The notes beneath the pieces are model-generated. The model searched no databases. It was given only the letters and a program-made list of their open reading frames with translations, and was not told the origin of the DNA. Below are positions 1 to 6,471 of a stretch of 10,788 bases of DNA, piece by piece; position 1 is the first letter of the stretch, and every line of letters starts with the position of its first letter. Position numbers and translations under genes: made by a program. Source of the stretch: Candidatus Latescibacterota bacterium (GTDB lineage: Bacteria; Latescibacterota; UBA2968; UBA8231); assembly GCA_022825185.1 (NCBI GenBank), contig JAJDYK010000129.1, forward strand, positions 1-10,788, written 5' to 3'.

Positions 1-2
1 AT

Positions 3-575
3 ATAAGCCGCTTGGGCGAAGACATTGTATTCGAAGAGAACCTCCGGGGGCGCACTTTTACCTTCCACTCTACTTGGGGTCTTTTCAATCCCAAACGCAT
101 TGACCCAGGGACGCGGCTGCTCATCGATCACATCAAAGCCGAACCTGCCGATTGCTGCCTCGACTTAGGGTGCGGATATGGTCCCATCGGCTTGGCATTG
201 AGCCATCTCTGCCCCGAAGGCGAGGTTCATCTGATCGACAAGGACTTCGTCGCCGTCGAGTACGCGGCGCAAAACGCCGCACGCAACGGACTGACCAATT
301 GTCGCGCCTATTTGAGCAACGCCTTCAGCCATGTCCCCGCCCACGTGCGCTTTGACACCATTGCCTCCAATTTGCCCGCGAAAACGGGTAACGAACTCCT
401 GACGATCATCATGCACGATGCCTGCGCCCGTCTCAAGCCGGGTGGACACCTGTGGGTCGTCACCATTGCTGGGCTAAAGGAGTACATCAAGCGCAACTTC
501 AAAGAAGTCTTTGGCAACTATAAAAAGATCAAACAGCGGGGGACGTACCTACTATCTCTGGCGGTTAAAGAGTAG
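3..575 (+). CDS. RsmC/YbxB-like class I SAM-dependent methyltransferase, 5' end open at window edge
   Basis: This is a small 'MTS domain' methyltransferase resembling the C-terminal half of 16S rRNA methyltransferase RsmC and stand-alone proteins such as B. subtilis YbxB. Numbering from the first start-like codon (TTG at 12), it shows RGRTFTF (12-18), which matches the N-terminal strand of that family, then motif I DLGCGYGPIG (51-60), an acidic motif II end (LIDKD, 74-78) and motif IV SNLPAKTG (119-126). A C-terminal strand GTYLLSLAVKE closes the fold. Motif IV carries NLPA where RsmC has NPP. The frame has no stop from base 3 onward and no ribosome site is visible before the TTG. YbxB has about 25 residues before the FTF strand against about 15 here, so the true start probably lies upstream of the window. 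It converges on the enolase-family gene. The methylated substrate, rRNA or another molecule, cannot be told from the sequence. Confidence 0.85.
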   Translation: MSRLGEDIVFEENLRGRTFTFHSTWGLFNPKRIDPGTRLLIDHIKAEPADCCLDLGCGYGPIGLALSHLCPEGEVHLIDKDFVAVEYAAQNAARNGLTNCRAYLSNAFSHVPAHVRFDTIASNLPAKTGNELLTIIMHDACARLKPGGHLWVVTIAGLKEYIKRNFKEVFGNYKKIKQRGTYLLSLAVKE

Positions 576-605
576 AGGTTCTTAAACCCCAGGCACCCGT
601 TCTCC

Positions 606-627
606 CCCATCTGCGTCCATCTGCGGA
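606..627. repeat. Degenerate 10-bp direct repeat of the 'ATCTGCG' type in a convergent gap
   Basis: Two adjacent near-identical units, CCCATCTGCG (607-616) and TCCATCTGCG (617-626), lie between the stops of the methyltransferase and the enolase-family gene. Short intergenic blocks of the form CATCTGCGTNNATCTGCGG occur as dispersed repeats in various bacterial genomes, from general recollection. Only one locus is visible here, so dispersal is inferred. No convincing hairpin with a T-tract is seen in the 55-bp gap. Confidence 0.5.
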
Positions 628-630
628 TAC

Positions 631-1683
631 CTAAAGCAGCTCCTCGTTCACCTCGACGCCAAATCCCGGGCCTTCGGGCAGTACTAAGTGCCCCTCCTGC
701 GGTTGCGGCTCCCCCAGCCATAGCTTGTCGCGCACCGCGTCGCGCCGGCCCATAACCATCTCGGCCAAACTGTCGCCGTAGCCAGCCGCCAAAAAGTGCA
801 GCCCCCAAATCTCGCCGCCGCGGTGAGGCACCAAGGGGACGCCGTGGGCTTGGGCCAGCTTGGCAATGCGCAACGCCGCCGTCAAACCGCCGCACCAGGT
901 GACGTCCGGTTGCCACAAGTCCAGTGCCCGCATCCTAGCGATATGCCCGAAATCCCGCGCAGTGAATTCGTGTTCGCCGCCAGCCAACAGAATGGGGTGG
1001 ATCTGCGGACGCAACGCCGCCAAGCCATCTAGGTCGTCAGGCAACAGCACGTCTTCAAACCAGTATATGTTGAACGGCGCGAGTTGCTGCGCCACGGCCA
1101 CGGCAAAGTCGGGCGACCACGACATGTACGCGTCAATCATCAAGAGCGCGTCTTCGCCCAAGGTCTGGCGCGCCCCTTCGGCCCACTCAAGTATGCGCAC
1201 CGCATCAGCAGCTTGGCTTCCTTGCTGCGTCTGTGAAGACTTGTGGGCATTAAAGCCCAAGTCGCGATACCAAGCGCAGTCTGGGCCTGTGGCGTAGGCC
1301 CGCACTTCGTCCCGTTGCCGACCACCCAACAAGTCGCAGACGGACTTTCCTTCGGCCCGGCCCAAGGCATCCCATAGCGCCAAGTCCACGCCGCTGATGG
1401 CCATGACGGCGATTCCGCTGCGGCCATAGGGCAAGCTGGCCTTGTATTGGTCGTCCCAGAGCCGGGCGATATCTTCAATGCTGTTGATGCTGCGGCCCAC
1501 CAGCAACTCGCGCAGGTGGCGGTTGATCACCTCTGCAGCAGCAATCCCGCCACCACCCGCTCCCCAGCCGCTGACGCCGACATCTGTATCGATGCGCACG
1601 ACCATCTGCCAGAAATGCCGACGCCAAGCCGCGGGCGCGACGCGATAGCGGGGATACATCGACTGCACTTCGGTTATTTTCAT
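631..1683 (-). CDS. Enolase-superfamily sugar-acid dehydratase, L-rhamnonate dehydratase-like
   Basis: A 350-residue mandelate racemase/muconate lactonizing enzyme family protein, expected to remove water from an aldonic acid to give a 2-keto-3-deoxy acid in the cytoplasm. It follows L-rhamnonate dehydratase (RhamD) closely through the barrel: SGVDLALWD (97-105), LLGG-RDE-YATG (118-133), LMIDAYMS (181-188), WFED (208-211), GGEHE (235-239), QPDVTWCGGLT (258-268), LVPHRGG (284-290) and SLAEMVM (305-311). Predicted Mg ligands are D184, E210 and E237. The base dyad is D260/H287, with E308 at the position of the RhamD acidic partner. It is about 50 residues shorter than E. coli RhamD, mostly from the N-terminal capping region that sets specificity, so the substrate may differ. 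The ATG at 1683 is preceded by AAGGGG at a good distance. It is divergent from the regulator gene and near a sulfatase/ABC operon, which suggests catabolism of an imported sugar derivative. Family placement is strong; the exact substrate is inferred. Confidence 0.88.
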   Translation of the reverse strand: MKITEVQSMYPRYRVAPAAWRRHFWQMVVRIDTDVGVSGWGAGGGGIAAAEVINRHLRELLVGRSINSIEDIARLWDDQYKASLPYGRSGIAVMAISGVDLALWDALGRAEGKSVCDLLGGRQRDEVRAYATGPDCAWYRDLGFNAHKSSQTQQGSQAADAVRILEWAEGARQTLGEDALLMIDAYMSWSPDFAVAVAQQLAPFNIYWFEDVLLPDDLDGLAALRPQIHPILLAGGEHEFTARDFGHIARMRALDLWQPDVTWCGGLTAALRIAKLAQAHGVPLVPHRGGEIWGLHFLAAGYGDSLAEMVMGRRDAVRDKLWLGEPQPQEGHLVLPEGPGFGVEVNEELL

Positions 1684-1804
1684 GCGTAACCCCTTGTGTA
1701 CATTTTGTTTTTATCGCCTTCCGTTTTGGTAATAATCCGCTTCGTGTCGTATTATTTGCATATCAAACACCTTGTATTCTATATCCCCATTATAGGAACA
1801 GTCC
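1684..1804. promoter_or_regulatory. AT-rich divergent intergenic region between dehydratase and regulator
   Basis: This 121-bp gap is clearly more AT-rich than its flanks and must hold the promoters for both divergent genes. It contains an inverted repeat AATAAT (1731-1736) / ATTATT (1751-1756). The arms are centred 20 bp apart, two helical turns, and the right arm abuts a possible -35 element of the regulator gene. A TGTACA palindrome lies near the dehydratase ribosome site (1698-1703). Operator function is inferred from position only. Confidence 0.5.
1756..1785 (+). promoter_or_regulatory. Candidate sigma70-type promoter of the XRE-PAS regulator gene
   Basis: TTGCAT (1756-1761) is followed after 17 or 18 bp by CTATAT/TATATC (1779-1785), which approximates -35 and -10 elements. 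It is about 20 bp before the ATG of the regulator gene, leaving a short leader that includes an AGGA ribosome site. The match is imperfect and the region is AT-rich, so chance is possible. Confidence 0.3.
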
Positions 1805-2890
1805 ATGTCCTTAGGACGCAACCTGAAAGAGCTGCGACAGCAACAATCGCTCAACCAGAAAGACCTCTCAGACCGCTCCGGCGTCTCCCAAGCCACCATC
1901 TCCCGCATTGAAACCGGCCGCGTGCGCCAGCCAGGCTCGTCGGCCCTAAAAAATTTAGCTGACGCCCTCGGCGTCTCGACCGACTCCCTCATGGACGATA
2001 CGGCGCACTTGGCCCGAGTCCACAAAGACCGTTTGCATCAAATCGCCGAGACCCTCAACTCCTTTGTCATCCACGAAAATGGACAGGTACACCTCATTAG
2101 CCAGACCTTGGCCGACCTATTGGGTTATCGCGGGGAAGAATTGCTAGCCAAAGACGGCACTGAGCTGCTGTTCGCCCCCCAGTCCCGTCCTGAAGCTCGG
2201 CACATGGTCGCCAGCGGCTCGTCCAATGCCTATGAAGCGCTCATGGTGCGCGGTGACGGCAGCTTTCTTCCCGTCGAGATCACCAACGTCAATATCAGCG
2301 AAAAAGAGCGCTTGGCCATTGTGCGCGACATTACCGCTCACTGCTGTCAGCAAGGGGCCTTCCGCGTCTTGCAGGCTGGTTGCGAAACCGACAAGATGCG
2401 CGATCTGGGTAAGGTCGTGCGCATCCTCGGCGACGAATTAGAGGCGATGGGCGTCCAATTCGAGGCAGTTGACCTGCAAGTCATAGACGAACAAAGAAAC
2501 CTCTTGGCTTGCTATCGCGCCTATTCTGAAGCGCGTGGTTACCGCTCCTCACAGAACGTGGTAAATCTCCAAGATTCGCTCGATCACTTTGCCTCTTTGC
2601 GGAGATTGGTCAGCTACTGGCACCGGGACAAGGCCTGGGAGCGCGAGGCCGACGAGGATTTTCGCCAGATGACCCAAGAAATTTTCTCGGACTCGATGTA
2701 TCGCCCTGGCCTGCTGGTCGACATACCCTTTGCACAGGGGATGTTAGGTTTAGGGCTACTCATGGGCGGACCGAGGCCCCCCGAACGGCTGCCGACCATC
2801 CTGCACGAGTTCGCTCGCTCAATCTCTTTGGTCGTCAAGCGGCTGTTTGAGCTCCAATCGCTGCGCGAAAAGCTGGACTCTACTCATTAG
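1805..2890 (+). CDS. XRE-family HTH regulator with PAS domain and GAF-like C-terminal domain
   Basis: A 361-residue predicted transcription factor. Residues about 5-62 form an XRE/Cro-CI helix-turn-helix domain: LNQKDLSDRSGVSQATISR spans the HTH (16-34), and IETGR and LADALGVS complete the fold. Residues about 76-180 look like a PAS sensor domain, with the FVIHENGQVHLISQT entry, ADLLGYRGEELL, a DGSFLPVEIT strand (151-160) and the closing AIVRDITAH (171-179). The rest (about 195-350) has alternating strands such as VQFEAVDLQVIDE and a hydrophobic GMLGLGLLMGG strand, suggesting a GAF-like sensor. It ends in a short coiled-coil-like ELQSLREKL. There is no kinase or catalytic domain. The ATG at 1805 has AGGA upstream. 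It lies between the dehydratase (divergent) and the sulfatase (convergent), so local regulation is likely. The GAF assignment is tentative and the ligand unknown. Confidence 0.85.
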   Translation: MSLGRNLKELRQQQSLNQKDLSDRSGVSQATISRIETGRVRQPGSSALKNLADALGVSTDSLMDDTAHLARVHKDRLHQIAETLNSFVIHENGQVHLISQTLADLLGYRGEELLAKDGTELLFAPQSRPEARHMVASGSSNAYEALMVRGDGSFLPVEITNVNISEKERLAIVRDITAHCCQQGAFRVLQAGCETDKMRDLGKVVRILGDELEAMGVQFEAVDLQVIDEQRNLLACYRAYSEARGYRSSQNVVNLQDSLDHFASLRRLVSYWHRDKAWEREADEDFRQMTQEIFSDSMYRPGLLVDIPFAQGMLGLGLLMGGPRPPERLPTILHEFARSISLVVKRLFELQSLREKLDSTH

Positions 2891-2928
2891 CCGCTACTGG
2901 CCCAACAGCAGAACTAAATGGCGGCTAA
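2887..2928. terminator. Stop-codon-spanning inverted repeat, candidate bidirectional terminator
   Basis: TTAGCCGC (2887-2894) and GCGGCTAA (2921-2928) are perfect inverted copies. They extend inward by a G-U and an A-U pair and enclose a 22-nt loop. Each arm contains the stop codon of one of the two convergent genes: the regulator TAG on +, the sulfatase TAG on -. No clean T-tract follows on either strand, so intrinsic termination is only a possibility. Confidence 0.35.
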
Positions 2929-4283
2929 GAGCGCGCTTCTTCAGGACTGACCTTCCGCTGGCCAGAGCGGCGCGGCGCGGCTTCCTTGATGTGGGGGCGA
3001 GCCTCTCCGGCTTCTTCCATGCGTCTCAAGAGCCGTTCCCGCATTACTTGGGCCACTTCTCGGTGCGACTCGTGACCGACTAGATTGTTCAGCTCGTAGG
3101 GATCTGCCTGTAGATCGTAGAGATACTGCTCCTCGTAGAGATCGGCTCCCGCCACGTCTCTTCCTTGCTCACCGGGAGCATCCACCCCGTACTTCCACCG
3201 ATGAGTGCGAACGGCCCGCCCCACTTGGGCTTCACTTATCTGCACGAAGACCTCTGTGGGCCAATCGGCTGTGCCGCCGCGCAAAAGCGGCATGAGCGAG
3301 CGGCCCTGCATCTGATCGGGGACTTCCAAGCCGGCCGCATCCAAAAGCGTTGGCGGCAGATCGATTAAGCTAACCAACTCCTGCAATTGGCCGCCGCGAA
3401 AACCGGGGCCAGTCAAAACTGTCGGCACGCGGATCGAGCTTTCGTGGCAAGAGCGCTTGTACTCGTTGTTGCGCGTCTTGAAGTGACAGCCGTGATCCGA
3501 CGTAAAGAGCACGATGGTATCGTCGGCCAGTGCCAAGCTCTTGAGCGCGTCGTGCAGGCGGCCATAGGCTTCATCGAGCCGCTTGACCATCCCGTAATAG
3601 CCGCCTAAGTGTTGGTGCGTCGAGCCGCCTAATGCCGCCAGATCGGGCGGAACCCAGCCTCCGGTGTAGGCTTCCCGGTAGCCATCAGGGGGTGGATAGT
3701 CGTCCAAGTGGTTCTGGTGGTGGGGTTCGATGTAGGAGACGAAGAGGAAAAAGGGACGATCTTGATGCGCATCCACGTAGCGGATTGTGGCGTCTGTGAC
3801 CGCATCTACGCGATAACCGGGTAGGCGGACGGATTGTTCGTCATTGTCGTAGAGGACCGTGCTGTAGGCGTCGGAAGTAAATTCGAGCACATTCGACGCC
3901 AACCAGTACTGGTAGCCAAAGCGGTCCGCTGCCGGCACTGGACCGGTGGTCCCTCGGTCGTGGAGATGCCACTTGCCGATATATCCCGTGTCGTAGCCTG
4001 CCGCGGCAAAGTGGTGGGCGAGGGTCTGGCTGTCCGCGGGCAGGGGAATGCCGTTGCGGTAGCAGCCTGTAGTCGTGGCGTAGAGACCCGTTTGCAGGCA
4101 AGAGCGCGCCGGGCCGCAGACGGGTTGGCACGTAAAGGAATGAGCCGCGTGGGTGTACTCGCGGCCCAAGCGATCGAGATTCGGCGTAAGGCCCAGCGGA
4201 TTGCCGTGTAGCCCTGTTGTGTCCCAGCGCTGTTGATCTGTGAAAAATACTATGACGTTTGGTTGTCTATTGTCTCCGACCAT
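2925..4283 (-). CDS. Type I (formylglycine-dependent) sulfatase, apparently cytoplasmic
   Basis: A 452-residue sulfatase of the alkaline phosphatase fold, hydrolysing a sulfate ester. FTDQQRWD (14-21) provides the first metal-binding Asp (D16). CGPARSCLQTG (56-66) is the maturation signature, C-x-P-x-R type, with Cys56 predicted to become formylglycine. GKWHLHD (103-109) and EPHH (186-189) hold further active-site residues, and TSDHG (261-265) the second metal pair D263/H264. Typical C-terminal elements QGRSL and YDLQADPYELNNL (389-401) follow. The N-terminus goes straight into the first strand (QPNVIVFFTD) with no signal peptide, unlike many exported polysaccharide sulfatases. The ATG at 4283 has AGGAGAG about 10 bp upstream, and an in-frame start further out is not needed. 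It is the last gene of the ABC importer operon, 24 bp after the binding-protein gene, suggesting desulfation after uptake. The substrate cannot be read from the sequence; a formylglycine-generating enzyme must be encoded elsewhere. Confidence 0.92.
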   Translation of the reverse strand: MVGDNRQPNVIVFFTDQQRWDTTGLHGNPLGLTPNLDRLGREYTHAAHSFTCQPVCGPARSCLQTGLYATTTGCYRNGIPLPADSQTLAHHFAAAGYDTGYIGKWHLHDRGTTGPVPAADRFGYQYWLASNVLEFTSDAYSTVLYDNDEQSVRLPGYRVDAVTDATIRYVDAHQDRPFFLFVSYIEPHHQNHLDDYPPPDGYREAYTGGWVPPDLAALGGSTHQHLGGYYGMVKRLDEAYGRLHDALKSLALADDTIVLFTSDHGCHFKTRNNEYKRSCHESSIRVPTVLTGPGFRGGQLQELVSLIDLPPTLLDAAGLEVPDQMQGRSLMPLLRGGTADWPTEVFVQISEAQVGRAVRTHRWKYGVDAPGEQGRDVAGADLYEEQYLYDLQADPYELNNLVGHESHREVAQVMRERLLRRMEEAGEARPHIKEAAPRRSGQRKVSPEEARS

Positions 4284-4307
4284 TTTACGCTTACTCTCCT
4301 TTTTTGC

Positions 4308-5630
4308 CTACGGCTCAAGCGTCCGATTCGCTGCGCGCTGTAACTCCTCTACCACCTGTTCGACGTCTCCACCTTCAAGAGCCTCTATCATCGCCTCTTG
4401 AATCAATCGCCGCACCTGTGCATAACCGGCCATCGTCGGCTCTGATTTTCCGTAGTCCAACATGCCAAACGCCACTTCATAGTGCGGGTTTTCTTCAAAA
4501 TAGCTTTCCAGTTCCCGCGCCGTACTCTTGCGCACCGGAAAGTAGTTGCTTGCCCGCACCCACCGCGCTTGTTGCTCCGGCGCAGTGAACCACTTCAGAA
4601 AAAGCCAAGCCGCTAGCTGTTTTTCCGGCGTACCGGCACAGAGCGACACGCTGGCTCCGTACACGTCAACAACTGGCCGCGAGCCAGTCTGCGGCGGATG
4701 GGTTACGCCCCACTCGAAATCCAGCCCAGAGTCCTCAATGCCAATTTTGTAAAAAGGCAGGCCAGAGGAAGAATCCTGCGAGAAGAGGATCTGACCGGTG
4801 ACAAACTCGTTCACCTCGACATCCCGTTCGGCCGCGACGTCTATGGCACCTTCCCGTGCTAGCTCCTGCAGCAGTTCCAGTACCGATTTAACTTCTGGCG
4901 AGTCCAGCGCATAGGCACTGCCGGTCGAATCCACTAAGTCGCCGCCGCGACTGAAGACCATGGCGGCAAATCGGCTAGCGTCCACGTCGAGCAAAAAACC
5001 CAAGCTGCGCGCGGGGGTTTCGTTTTTGCTAAAGGGTTGCTGTTGGGCGAGACGGCACATGGCGGCAAAATCGTCCCACGTCGCCGGCGGCTCGTCGTAG
5101 CCCAGCTCGCGCAACCAATCGACATTGTAATAAAGCAACTCCATCGCGCGATTTGGCGGAAATCCAACCTGTACTCCGCCGAGATTGTCCTGCTCCAGAA
5201 ACGCTTGGACGTAGTCGCTGCGCTCCGCTGGCGACAAGCCCCATTGGGGCGAATCCATATAGGGCGTTATGTCCACGATGCCGTCGGCTTGGTAGTAGGC
5301 GCGAGCCTGATTTTGGTAGGCTACGACCAAGCTGGCAGCCAGCGCACCACTCTGGATACCCACATTCATCTTGTTGTAGATGTCCCCATAGCGCCCCGCG
5401 TACTCGCCGCGAACCTCAATTCCATAGCGGTTTGTCTGATTAAAGTCGGCAATCAATTCTTGCAGGGCATCTTCGCGCGGGCCGGTGTGTTGATACCAAA
5501 AGACAATTTGCTGGCCTTGTGGATCGAGGTTTTCGAGACGGGTCGGCTGTTCGTCAACGACCTCTTGCTGGCCGCCACAGGCCCCCAGCAATGCACACCA
5601 AACCAACGCCATCGCACATTTCAGTTTCAT
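4308..5630 (-). CDS. ABC transporter substrate-binding lipoprotein (carbohydrate, family 1 type)
   Basis: A 440-residue extracellular solute-binding protein. Starting at the ATG at 5628-5630, the product opens with a lysine-containing n-region, a hydrophobic core and the lipobox LGAC (15-18), so Cys18 should be lipidated and exported. The mature part shows IVFWYQHTGP (42-51), a helix reading ALQELIADFNQTN, then GYDEPPATWDDF (177-188), the usual lobe-crossing segment of sugar-binding proteins, and near the C-terminus AAWLFLKWFTAPEQQARW, typical of family 1. The frame is open upstream to 5771, but that extension reads through the preceding gene and would bury the signal peptide. AAAGGG sits just before 5630 inside the end of the upstream gene, confirming the shorter start. 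It lies 4 bp after the MalG-like gene stop. It is presumed to deliver the operon's ligand to the permeases; the ligand is unknown. Confidence 0.92.
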   Translation of the reverse strand: MKLKCAMALVWCALLGACGGQQEVVDEQPTRLENLDPQGQQIVFWYQHTGPREDALQELIADFNQTNRYGIEVRGEYAGRYGDIYNKMNVGIQSGALAASLVVAYQNQARAYYQADGIVDITPYMDSPQWGLSPAERSDYVQAFLEQDNLGGVQVGFPPNRAMELLYYNVDWLRELGYDEPPATWDDFAAMCRLAQQQPFSKNETPARSLGFLLDVDASRFAAMVFSRGGDLVDSTGSAYALDSPEVKSVLELLQELAREGAIDVAAERDVEVNEFVTGQILFSQDSSSGLPFYKIGIEDSGLDFEWGVTHPPQTGSRPVVDVYGASVSLCAGTPEKQLAAWLFLKWFTAPEQQARWVRASNYFPVRKSTARELESYFEENPHYEVAFGMLDYGKSEPTMAGYAQVRRLIQEAMIEALEGGDVEQVVEELQRAANRTLEP

Positions 5631-5634
5631 CACT

Positions 5635-6471
5635 TTACCCTTTGAGCCCAGATATGGAAATGCCTTCCGTAAATTCGCGCTGAATGAGAAAGTACGCCAA
5701 GAGCACGGGAGCGGTCGCAATGACGGCCCCGGCCATTTGCAGGTGGATCTCGGTCCCGGCCTCACTGGCAAACTGCTGCAAACCCACTGCGATAGGACGC
5801 CAAGCCGGCGTATTGGTCACCAGTAGCGGCCAAGCCAAGGCGTTCCATGAACCAATAAACGTAAACATGCCAACCGTCAAGAGGGGTGCCCGGCACAGGG
5901 GAACCGCAATCTGAAAAAGAAAGCGCACGTGGCCAGCTCCCTCAATCCGGGCCGCATCCCACAGCTCGTTGGGCAAGCCCCGCATAAACTGGCGCAAGAG
6001 AAAAATGCTAAAAGCACTAGCCATAAAGGGAATGGTCAGGGCCGGCCAGCTATTGAGCCAAGCAAAAGGCGTATTGTGGTGCAGCCACGTCACGACGAGA
6101 AAATTCGGCACGATCGTCACGGCCTCGGGAATCATCAGCGTCGCCAAGACGCCGGTAAACACCACGTCCCGCCCGCGAAACTGCATCCGCGCCAACGGAT
6201 AGGACGCCATCACGGAGAAAAGCAGGGTCCCGCTGACCTGCAGGACGGCGATGATTAGCGAATTCTCAAAGTAAAGACCAAAATCCGCCTCTTGCCACGC
6301 CTCGATGTAATTGTCCCATTGGACGCGCTCGGGCAGCAAGGCCCGTCGCAGCGATTCGCCGCGGCTCATAAAAGAGGCCAACAGCATCCACGCGAACGGG
6401 AAACCGGCTGCTAGCCCTCCCAAGCTCAAGCCGCAGTAAATCAGCCTGGCACTGCCGCTCCTAGTCGCCAT
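5635..6471 (-). CDS. MalG-type carbohydrate ABC transporter permease
   Basis: A 278-residue inner-membrane permease of the MalG/CUT1 class. It begins with a hydrophobic segment (about 10-34), followed by the periplasmic NYIEAWQEADFGLYFENSL stretch characteristic of MalG-like proteins. The core has several further membrane helices. The cytoplasmic EAA loop is ELWDAARIEGAGHVRFLFQI (169-188), where the ATPase docks, with VPLCRAPL following. The C-terminus ISISGLKG is the usual MalG ending. The ATG at 6471 overlaps the MalF-like gene by 11 bp, with a weak AGGCGAG ribosome site, so translation is probably coupled. The stop at 5635 lies 4 bp before the lipoprotein ATG. Length is normal for the family. 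Confidence 0.94.
   Translation of the reverse strand: MATRSGSARLIYCGLSLGGLAAGFPFAWMLLASFMSRGESLRRALLPERVQWDNYIEAWQEADFGLYFENSLIIAVLQVSGTLLFSVMASYPLARMQFRGRDVVFTGVLATLMIPEAVTIVPNFLVVTWLHHNTPFAWLNSWPALTIPFMASAFSIFLLRQFMRGLPNELWDAARIEGAGHVRFLFQIAVPLCRAPLLTVGMFTFIGSWNALAWPLLVTNTPAWRPIAVGLQQFASEAGTEIHLQMAGAVIATAPVLLAYFLIQREFTEGISISGLKG

Noticed and set aside
518..916. Minus-strand frame crossing the methyltransferase-dehydratase gap
   Set aside because: Alternate frame of the dehydratase C-terminus, rich in Arg, Gly and Ala; no credible start or family.
5037..5645. Long plus-strand frame of about 200 codons opposite the binding protein
   Set aside because: Antisense to a clear gene, no family resemblance, composition of a shadow frame in GC-rich coding DNA.
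5631..5771. N-terminal extension of the solute-binding protein frame to 5771
   Set aside because: It lies inside the MalG-like gene in another frame, lacks signal-peptide character and would place the lipobox internally; ATG 5630 has its own ribosome site and a textbook lipoprotein signal.
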